Below the pieces are notes generated by a model. That model worked only from the letters and a program-made list of their open reading frames with translations, made no database searches and was not told where the DNA came from. 43,018 bases of DNA from a virus. Where the stretch lies: IMG/VR virus record IMGVR_UViG_3300021091_000148, positions 1 through 43,018 of that record; one strand, 5' to 3'. Shown here piece by piece: positions 29,294 through 34,776 of this stretch (the stretch's first letter is position 1; every line of letters begins with the position of its first letter). The position numbers were made by a program, and so were the translations under genes.

Positions 29294-29530
29294 TCAGTCG
29301 GTGTACACGGTGACTTCGAGTTCGCCGTTGGCGAACGCGCGGACCTCGCCACCGAAGTGGCCGGGGTGTTTCTCGCCTTTCTCGATCGATGCCCACTGGT
29401 CATCGGTTAGTTCACCGTTGTTATCGACAAGGGTGACAATGCGATAGTCCGAGTACGCCATCTCGTGTGGCTCGAGGCGCACGCGATGGATGTTTTTGTT
29501 ATAGGCGGAAGTTCTGGATATGAATTTCAT
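29294..29530 (-). CDS. Hypothetical 78-aa early protein
   Basis: A 78-aa protein (FISRTSAYNKNIHRVRLEPH; YSDYRIVTLVDNNGELTDDQ; GEVRAFANGELEVTVYTD), with an ACGAGG ribosome site. It looks like a small beta-rich domain with no membrane segment. It is the first leftward gene after the iteron region and has a 30-nt repeat 46 bases upstream of its start, so it may head a transcription unit. Confidence 0.65.
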   Translation of the reverse strand: MKFISRTSAYNKNIHRVRLEPHEMAYSDYRIVTLVDNNGELTDDQWASIEKGEKHPGHFGGEVRAFANGELEVTVYTD

Positions 29531-29576
29531 GGTTAGCTAACCTCGTTGGCTAATTGATTAAAGTGCACAAATGGAC

Positions 29577-29606
29577 ACTGATCACGAAGCGCGAAGCGAT
29601 GAGCGT
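29577..29606 (-). repeat. 30-nt dispersed repeat, copy 3
   Basis: This copy agrees with the other two at 26 or more of 30 positions except for a G/A mismatch inside the 5-bp stem (AGCGC-GAA-GCGAT). It lies 46 bases upstream of the ATG at 29530, at the left edge of the iteron gap. Confidence 0.8.
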
Positions 29607-30059
29607 GGTCCGTGGTTAGTGATTAGTGGTTAGTGGCCACTAGTATAAAAATGGTACAACTACTGGATATACAACCAGTAGTGTGTGCAGGGAACAGTCA
29701 AATGTGTGCAGCAAACAGGGGTATGTGTGCTGCAATAAAGTTGTTGTGTGCAGTAATTTTTCCTTATTTATCAGTTGTGTGCAGTGTGTGCAGTCATTTT
29801 TATGTACTAAACAAAAAAGAGCATGTCTCTTAAAAAAATGTGTTGGTTTCCCAGAGAAACTGGAAACCCCCCCTTTTCAGAGCACACAGTGTTAAGTGCT
29901 TGTTTTTACTGGAAAGTTTAGTGCACACATTTCCAGCACACATCGCACACACTGTTGTTTTCATACAACAGAGCCACGTCGGGCCTTTTGTGCACGGTCC
30001 ACGGTGCACGCTTCACTGGCCACGATTCACGATTCACGGTCCACGGGGCACGTGCACGT
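29607..30059. other. Candidate replication origin: phased TGTGTGCAG iterons and inverted flanks
   Basis: Non-coding region. TGTGTGCAG occurs at 29682, 29703, 29724 (one mismatch), 29745, 29776 and 29785. The first four are spaced exactly 21 bases, two helical turns. To the right, GCACACA-type copies in inverted orientation lie at 29882, 29923, 29936 and 29945. Between them is an A/T-rich core (29794-29845) with a GGTTTCC/GGAAACC hairpin and a run of seven C. The outer flanks (29604-29640 and about 30015-30050) are imperfect inverted repeats built on GTGGTCCGTG. Iterons plus an A/T core fit an origin; a regulator-binding array is the alternative. Confidence 0.6.
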
Positions 30060-30118
30060 AGCCGTTGAACCGAGGTTAAAGAGCCACGGATCGTGGTCCG
30101 TGGCTCTTGGTTAACGGC
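30060..30118 (-). terminator. Long hairpin after the 74-aa membrane protein gene
   Basis: GAGCCACGGA (30081-30090) pairs with TCCGTGGCTC (30097-30106), and the outer AGCCGTT/AACGGCT arms (30060-30066, 30112-30118) extend it. On the minus strand it follows the stop codon directly and is trailed by TTTAACC. It probably separates the 30118-31114 genes from the iteron region. Confidence 0.6.
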
Positions 30119-30342
30119 TATTGGTCACGGGCACCGAAGGTTGAACCATACTTCTTGAGCATGCGCTCACGACGACGACGTGCGAAGAACTTGTAGACGT
30201 CCTCAATCGCTAGTTCAAGGGCGACAACTATGCCGCCCAGGATGAGGCCTAGCATGAAGATAGGTAGGGAGAAGATAAGTCCGACGACAGTCAGGACAAT
30301 GGCAACACAGACGAGGAAGTTAACGGTAAAGCGAGACAACAT
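30118..30342 (-). CDS. 74-aa two-span membrane protein with basic tail
   Basis: I choose the ATG at 30340-30342 (GGAGTACCTACC upstream) over a start at 30360. The product has one long or two short hydrophobic helices (VNFLVCVAIVLTVVGLIFSL; PIFMLGLILGGIVVALELAI), then DVYKFFARRRRERMLKKYGS. The positive-inside rule puts the Arg-rich C terminus in the cytoplasm. It lies among the earliest leftward genes. A host membrane or superinfection-exclusion role is possible. Confidence 0.68.
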   Translation of the reverse strand: MLSRFTVNFLVCVAIVLTVVGLIFSLPIFMLGLILGGIVVALELAIEDVYKFFARRRRERMLKKYGSTFGARDQ

Positions 30343-30395
30343 GGTAGGTACTCCGTACATAGGATGGGGAGGTTGGAGGTCCCTCCCCGATGGGA

Positions 30396-30668
30396 TTAGG
30401 CAATGGCCTGCTCGATGGCTTCAGGCTGCTGGAGCTGATCGAAGTTGAGCTGCTCCTGAACAGGGGGCTGAAGGGTGAGCCGGTGGCTGAGATATGGTTT
30501 GCCTGCTTTGCTGGTGTTGAGCCAGGTAGATACTCTGTAGATACCAGGCTGAGTGACGTGTACGAGACCGACGTACTGCGGATCTTGCTTGTCGGGGCGA
30601 CGAGCGTTGGCGAAGGATGTGCCGGTGTTGGCGGCGGGTATACGAGGAGCGTTGGTTGAAATAGACAT
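30396..30668 (-). CDS. Hypothetical 90-aa protein with hairpin-borne ribosome site
   Basis: A 90-aa protein (SISTNAPRIPAANTGTSFAN; YVGLVHVTQPGIYRVSTWLN; QEQLNFDQLQQPEAIEQAIA): a disordered N terminus, a beta-rich middle and a Gln-rich end. I do not recognise it. Its start lies in a 28-base leader identical to that of the 57-aa gene at 30941-31114, in which the AGGAGG Shine-Dalgarno is held in a GCCC-AGGA-GGGC hairpin. Strong but regulated early expression is inferred. Confidence 0.7.
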   Translation of the reverse strand: MSISTNAPRIPAANTGTSFANARRPDKQDPQYVGLVHVTQPGIYRVSTWLNTSKAGKPYLSHRLTLQPPVQEQLNFDQLQQPEAIEQAIA

Positions 30669-30691
30669 TGATGTGCCCTCCTGGGCTGGTT
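30664..30691 (-). promoter_or_regulatory. Duplicated leader hairpin, copy B
   Basis: On the minus strand, GCCC-AGGA-GGGC (30686-30675) puts the Shine-Dalgarno core in a 4-base loop 7 bases before the ATG. All 28 bases are identical to 31110-31137. GGA in a loop over a ribosome site is the classic CsrA target layout. Confidence 0.65.
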
Positions 30692-30695
30692 GAGA

Positions 30696-30872
30696 TTAGT
30701 GACCTTTAGTTTCAGCTAGGGTGCCCATAACTGCGCAGAGAGTTGTACAGAGAATCCCTGCAAATACTGCTTGACCATAGATCGAGTCGTTAGGGTTAGA
30801 AGCGAACAGAATCCAGCCGGTTAGGAACAGATTAAAAACGGTTGAAAGATGCATTGCTGTTGAAAGTTTCAC
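30696..30872 (-). CDS. 58-aa two-span membrane protein
   Basis: GTG start at 30870-30872 with AGGGAACTATC upstream (an ATG at residue 7 is an alternative). The product has two hydrophobic segments: HLSTVFNLFLTGWILFA and YGQAVFAGILCTTLCAVMG, joined by SNPNDSI, ending LAETKGH. Two helices with a short turn resemble small phage membrane effectors or holins. It sits between the two genes that share the leader hairpin. Confidence 0.6.
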   Translation of the reverse strand: MKLSTAMHLSTVFNLFLTGWILFASNPNDSIYGQAVFAGILCTTLCAVMGTLAETKGH

Positions 30873-30940
30873 GATAGTTCCCTGTGTTTAGTTGAGATTG
30901 AAGGAGAGCAGTTTTACGTCATGCTCAGGACAGTGATTGA

Positions 30941-31114
30941 TTAGTCGAGGATTTCTGTAAGAGTGAGTAAGCCGAGAAGGATGTTGGTCGTGTGCTGCGG
31001 ATTCTCCTTGGCAGCAGTCACGAGGTTGGATGCTTGAGCTTGCACCTTATCCATTGTGCTGGGCTCAGTGGCCTGTTGTTCGTTGGTGGTGGTCTGGTTG
31101 TTTATGTCTGACAT
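30941..31114 (-). CDS. 57-aa early protein with hairpin-borne ribosome site
   Basis: ATG at 31112-31114. The product begins MSDINNQTTTNEQQATEPST (disordered), then MDKVQAQASNLVTAAKENPQ and HTTNILLGLLTLTEILD (amphipathic or weakly hydrophobic helix). It is the first gene of the leftward block, so probably the first made after injection. The leader with AGGAGG in a hairpin loop is shared with the 30668 gene. A 30-nt repeat lies 45 bases upstream. Function unknown. Confidence 0.68.
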   Translation of the reverse strand: MSDINNQTTTNEQQATEPSTMDKVQAQASNLVTAAKENPQHTTNILLGLLTLTEILD

Positions 31115-31137
31115 TGATGTGCCCTCCTGGGCTGGTT
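31110..31137 (-). promoter_or_regulatory. Duplicated leader hairpin, copy A
   Basis: Same 28 bases as 30664-30691. The hairpin GCCC-AGGA-GGGC occupies 31132-31121 on the minus strand. Sequence on either side of the 28 bases differs, so only the leader was duplicated or conserved. Confidence 0.65.
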
Positions 31138-31159
31138 ATTGAACATATACACAATAATT

Positions 31160-31189
31160 ACTGACCGCGAATCGCGAAGCGATGAGCGT
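31160..31189 (-). repeat. 30-nt dispersed repeat, copy 1
   Basis: The core is ATCGC-GAA-GCGAT (31171-31183). It differs from copy 2 at four positions, all in the stem and all compensated. It lies 45 bases upstream of the first leftward start codon. Confidence 0.85.
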
Positions 31190-31450
31190 CCGGGGTTACT
31201 GGGCGACAAGGTTCCAAGAACACGATGAAAACAAGGTTCCAAGATCTGGATTCCGGGGATCGGGGGTCCTAGCTCTGGGAGAGGGGAGAGAATGTGTGAG
31301 CAGTATAGATAGGGTTTTTGAGTCACCCCCTCCCCACCATCGAAAAGTGAAATCCAAAAATTTTTTTGCAAAATTTTTTCTGGCATACTCTGGCGACTCT
31401 GTTGACGCAGGGGGTCGGCAATCGACTCTTCAACAGACCACGAACCACGA
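31190..31450. promoter_or_regulatory. Divergent control region upstream of early genes and HNH/terminase genes
   Basis: No gene is seen in the 336 bases between 31114 and 31451. It holds a duplicated CAAGGTTCCAAGA (31208 and 31232) and four G-runs at 31255-31286 that could form a G-quadruplex. A C-rich tract (31325-31337) and A/T homopolymers (31355-31380) follow. A possible leftward -10 hexamer TATACT lies at 31307-31302 with a poor -35. A packaging site may also lie here, just before the terminase genes. Confidence 0.4.
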
Positions 31451-31933
31451 ATGGAGAACCCCATAACGTGCGTTAGGTGCAAGAAGTCGTTGCCACCGGA
31501 CCAGTTCAATAGGCACTCGCGCAACAGGGGCGAGATCAAACGCAGCTACTGTCGCGCCTGTGCCAAGGCCCTCGACCGTAAAACACGGTCCTCTGGCTAT
31601 GAAACCTATCTCCGGTACTTAATTCGTAAGAACAAGTCCTCGAGCACGGAACGTGGTATCTCTGATTACACGATCACGGCGGAGTCCTTGAAGGAACTGT
31701 GGGAGAAGCAGGGGGGTAAGTGCGCAATATCCGGCGTCATCCTTACCCATCACCTGGACGGAACGGGGCGTAAGGAGTTCAACGCCAGCATCGACCGGAT
31801 AGATAGCCAGCTAGGCTACGTCCCTGGTAACGTTCAGCTCGTTGCCTATCGTGCGAATGTGTTAAAAAACGACCTTGGGCTCGACATGCTTTATTGGTGG
31901 GTTAAGACAATTTACCAATACTCTTGTGATTGA
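31451..31933 (+). CDS. HNH endonuclease with N-terminal zinc finger
   Basis: A 160-aa protein. CVRCKKSLPPDQFNRHSRN and YCRACAKALD (C7, C10, C34, C37) form a zinc finger. The HNH core is GGKCAISGVILTHH, then NASIDRIDSQLGYVPGNVQL and VAYRANVLKNDL. This matches phage HNH endonucleases placed beside terminase genes, which in several phages are needed for packaging-linked DNA cutting. It is the first rightward gene of the head module. The ATG at 31451 has only a weak ribosome site. A free-standing homing endonuclease is the alternative. Confidence 0.88.
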   Translation: MENPITCVRCKKSLPPDQFNRHSRNRGEIKRSYCRACAKALDRKTRSSGYETYLRYLIRKNKSSSTERGISDYTITAESLKELWEKQGGKCAISGVILTHHLDGTGRKEFNASIDRIDSQLGYVPGNVQLVAYRANVLKNDLGLDMLYWWVKTIYQYSCD

Positions 31934-31954
31934 GCATTAGGGGGGCTAATATAA

Positions 31955-32233
31955 ATGCTGCAAAAAGTCCAGGTCTTTGCTATAGAGGGCTTTGAAGCGG
32001 CCGTTATTGGTACCGCCATTAGGGGCGGGAACGAGGTGCTGGTGTACGACGGTTATCTGGCCGAGGCCATTGCCCTCGGTCTGGAGCCTAAGGCCGCCAG
32101 CCTCAAAGAGTATTTAATGAAGATTGAGCTCGGCAAGCTTGGAGATAAGGCACCAGTTTTCGTGTTCTTGGATGTAATAAACGTTGGAGACAGTACCGAC
32201 TCCGTCAGAGAACCAGGAACTCCAGTCCACTGA
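31955..32233 (+). CDS. Hypothetical 92-aa protein before small terminase
   Basis: A 92-aa protein with a GGGGGG-type ribosome site upstream of ATG. It reads as alpha/beta (KVQVFAIEGFEAAVIGTAIR; EVLVYDGYLAEAIALGLEPK). It overlaps the proposed small terminase by 50 bases in another frame. No family is recognised. Its position fits a packaging accessory. Confidence 0.62.
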   Translation: MLQKVQVFAIEGFEAAVIGTAIRGGNEVLVYDGYLAEAIALGLEPKAASLKEYLMKIELGKLGDKAPVFVFLDVINVGDSTDSVREPGTPVH

Positions 32234-32696
32234 ACAGGTAGAACTCCAGTCATTCATGCCCTACATGGGGCTGTCACTGGGGGATCTAACTGCTCAGCAG
32301 GAGCGTCTTGTTCTTTATATGTCTCGTGGCATGACGACGGCAGCGGCCGGTCGTGCTGCGGGGTATACGACTCCGCAAGCCGCATACGATGCGGCGAAGC
32401 GCCCGGCCGTGGTCAAAGCGTTGAACTACTTTAGGGAGCAGTTCCGTGAAGAGGTGCATTTTACCAGAGTCCATGCGCACTCGATGTATCTGGATGCGTA
32501 CAACTCTGCAGCGACGTCTACCGAGATGAAGAACGCGACCGACTCATTAGTCAAGCTCCACGGTTTGGCGGCTCCGGACCACGCGACGCAGATCAACATC
32601 AACGTGACACCGGCCCACATGGAACGGATGTCTGATGAGGATCTGCTGAAGCTGGTCGGTAGAGACGAGAAGTATCTGGAGCCTGACTCCACTTGA
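32184..32696 (+). CDS. Terminase small subunit
   Basis: A 170-aa protein. LTAQQERLVLYMSRGMTTAA, then GRAAGYTTPQAAYDAAKRPA and VVKALNYFREQFRE, is a Terminase_2-like helix-turn-helix followed by helices. Then SATSTEMKNATDSLVKLHGL is the oligomerisation segment typical of small terminases. It would recognise the phage DNA start site. The start is uncertain: TTG at 32184 gives the full frame, and an ATG at 32256 (MPYMGLS) is an alternative. The last bases overlap the large terminase start. Confidence 0.82.
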   Translation: METVPTPSENQELQSTEQVELQSFMPYMGLSLGDLTAQQERLVLYMSRGMTTAAAGRAAGYTTPQAAYDAAKRPAVVKALNYFREQFREEVHFTRVHAHSMYLDAYNSAATSTEMKNATDSLVKLHGLAAPDHATQININVTPAHMERMSDEDLLKLVGRDEKYLEPDST

Positions 32697-34354
32697 TAGA
32701 AGAGATTCCAACTCGCAAGTGCAGACGGTGCAGGAACCTGCATCCTGTAACCTTGTTTGCGAGCGAGGTGGAGGGGATATGTGTCTATTGTAAAGCTGAT
32801 CGTGCAGAAGCATTACCGGACCCCGCCTTGCATAAAGATACGCACAGAAATATGGGGGAGGTGGAGCTTAGCGTTGAAGAAAGGGCAAAACGGGAACTAG
32901 CGTTCCGGTTACTCGCTCGAAAGAGATTACTGCCCTTCGTCGAAAAATACAATACAGACTACGTTGCAGGGTGGGTGCACAAAGATGTTTGTAAACGACT
33001 TGAACAATTTTCTCGGGACGTGGTGGACCAAAAGTCGCCGCGCCTTATGCTCTTTATGCCGCCGCGTCATGGAAAGTCGACACTTGCGTCAGTGGCATTC
33101 CCGGCTTGGCATCTGGGGCGTAATCCTGAACACGAATTTATTAGTTGTTCGTATTCAGGCTCGCTTGCGATGGGTTTTTCTCGGAAGGTTCGTCAAGTAT
33201 TACGTGAGCCTACCTATAAAGCGATATTCAAGACGCGTCTGGATCCGGATAGTCAAAGCGCGGAAGCGTGGCTGACTACTGCTGGCGGCGGTTACGTCGC
33301 AGCAGGTGTCGGCGGCGGTATCACGGGTAAAGGCGCGCACGTTCTTGTGGTCGACGACCCCGTCAAGAACCGCGAGGACGCTGAAAGCCAGAACAATCGC
33401 GACGCGAACTGGGATTGGTATACATCAACCGCGTACACACGTCTCGCGCCAGGCGGCGGTGTGCTCGTCATTCTTACGAGGTGGCACGATGATGACTTGG
33501 CTGGAAGACTTCTTAAAGCGGGTATTCAAGGTGGAGACGAGTGGGAAGTCGTTAGATATCCCGCCATCGCCGAAGACGACGAAGAGTTCCGAAAAACCGG
33601 TGAAGCGCTCCACCCGGAAAGGTACGACGTCGATTCGCTCCGCCGCATCGAAAAAGCGGTAGGTCCTCGAGACTGGTCTGCGCTCTATCAGCAGAATCCT
33701 GTCGCCGACGACGGTCAGTACTTCACCAGAACGATGGTGCAGTACTACGATGCCGACGAGATCGACCGCGAAGAGATGCGGTACTACTGTGCCTGGGACC
33801 TCGCGATCGGTAAGAACGACCGCAACGATTACAGCGTCGGCCTTGTCGTTGGCATCGACGAAGACGATCACATGTATGTAATGGACTGTGTCCGTGGTCG
33901 TTGGGATGGCTTCGAGATCGTCGAGCGGATACTCGATCTCTACGAGCAGTGGAAGCCGTCGATCATTGGCATTGAAAAAGGTCACATCGAAATGGCCCTC
34001 GGTCCGTTCCTCGAGAAGCGTGTGCGTGAGCGCGGGCTCTATGAGGCGTACTTCAAAGATCTGAAGACTGGGCGGCGTGACAAGGAGGCTCGAGCCCGAG
34101 CCATTCAGGGACGTATGCAGCAGGGCATGGTGTTCTTCCCGAGGGAAGCAGCATTCTCTGGGCCGCTCATCGCTGAGTTGCTGCGGTTCCCAAATGGTAT
34201 GCATGATGACCAAGTCGACGCGTTGGCGTGGATTGGTCTCATGATGACAGAGTTTACTACGTATCAAGCTCCTGTTGTTCGCGAGCCCTCTTGGCGGGAT
34301 AGGCTCATAGCTATTGCTCGTGGACCGCGCCAAAAGTCCGCGATGAGTGCTTAA
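32693..34354 (+). CDS. Terminase large subunit with N-terminal zinc ribbon
   Basis: A 553-aa packaging motor. The Walker A motif is MPPRHGKSTLAS (near 122-133), Walker B is VLVVDDPVKN (near 218) and the coupling motif is VILTRWHDDDLAGRL. In the nuclease, CAWDLAIGKNDRNDYS, then IIGIEKGHIEMALG, and HDDQVDALAW give the acidic residues. Upstream of the ATPase, CRRC (C10, C13) and CVYC (C30, C33) form an unusual zinc ribbon, possibly for small-terminase or DNA contact. The TTG start overlaps the small-terminase stop (TTGA); GGAG lies 12 bases upstream. Confidence 0.95.
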   Translation: MIEEIPTRKCRRCRNLHPVTLFASEVEGICVYCKADRAEALPDPALHKDTHRNMGEVELSVEERAKRELAFRLLARKRLLPFVEKYNTDYVAGWVHKDVCKRLEQFSRDVVDQKSPRLMLFMPPRHGKSTLASVAFPAWHLGRNPEHEFISCSYSGSLAMGFSRKVRQVLREPTYKAIFKTRLDPDSQSAEAWLTTAGGGYVAAGVGGGITGKGAHVLVVDDPVKNREDAESQNNRDANWDWYTSTAYTRLAPGGGVLVILTRWHDDDLAGRLLKAGIQGGDEWEVVRYPAIAEDDEEFRKTGEALHPERYDVDSLRRIEKAVGPRDWSALYQQNPVADDGQYFTRTMVQYYDADEIDREEMRYYCAWDLAIGKNDRNDYSVGLVVGIDEDDHMYVMDCVRGRWDGFEIVERILDLYEQWKPSIIGIEKGHIEMALGPFLEKRVRERGLYEAYFKDLKTGRRDKEARARAIQGRMQQGMVFFPREAAFSGPLIAELLRFPNGMHDDQVDALAWIGLMMTEFTTYQAPVVREPSWRDRLIAIARGPRQKSAMSA

Positions 34355-34356
34355 CC

Positions 34357-34770
34357 GTGGCAACACCTAAAGTCACTGTTACTTCCTACGAAGATTGGAA
34401 GAGTAAGTACGGGTTTCAGGAGAGCCCGGACTATAACTTGAAGGCTGCGTTTGAAGCCGGACTAGATCCGGAGATGAACTCGGGAGATGGCAAGTTCCAC
34501 TTATCAGATCGGTTCAAGCTGCCGACTCACCCTACTTATTCGACAGACAGTGACTATTCAAGATCAAAAGGAGCGCCTCCAGCAGGACGTTGGGAAGGTA
34601 GCGAAGAAAAGGGATGGACGTTCTACGCCAGCCCTCAAAACATTAAAAATCTCGGCGGCGAGAAACAATATCTAGCTTGGTGGGAAAAGAACGAGCCAGG
34701 GGTAAAGCTCGTGCTTCCTCAACAACCGTCACTTAGACAGTTGCCTGTTTTACCCCGTCTCACACGGTAA
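34357..34770 (+). CDS. Conserved phage head-module protein
   Basis: A 137-aa protein with a GTG start 2 bases after the terminase stop. Residues 20-75 (ESPDYNLKAAFEAGLDPEMN; GKFHLSDRFKLPTHPTYSTD; YSRSKGAPPAGRWEG) follow a pattern common in a short phage protein between terminase and portal genes (yDlrgay..G....gHfpDryK.PnHpTfSdes.Y). Its function is unknown; some copies are reported from virions. A basic C terminus follows. Confidence 0.75.
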   Translation: MATPKVTVTSYEDWKSKYGFQESPDYNLKAAFEAGLDPEMNSGDGKFHLSDRFKLPTHPTYSTDSDYSRSKGAPPAGRWEGSEEKGWTFYASPQNIKNLGGEKQYLAWWEKNEPGVKLVLPQQPSLRQLPVLPRLTR

Positions 34771-34776
34771 ACCATT

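Noticed and set aside
29633-30114. Several 66-73-aa open frames on the plus strand in the iteron gap
   Set aside because: They are made of the TGTGTGCAG repeats (Cys/Val/Ala runs) and lack ribosome sites. The repeats explain the open frames.
33425-34366. 313-aa open frame on the minus strand
   Set aside because: It is entirely opposite the large terminase, whose motifs are clear. It has no ribosome site or recognisable domain.
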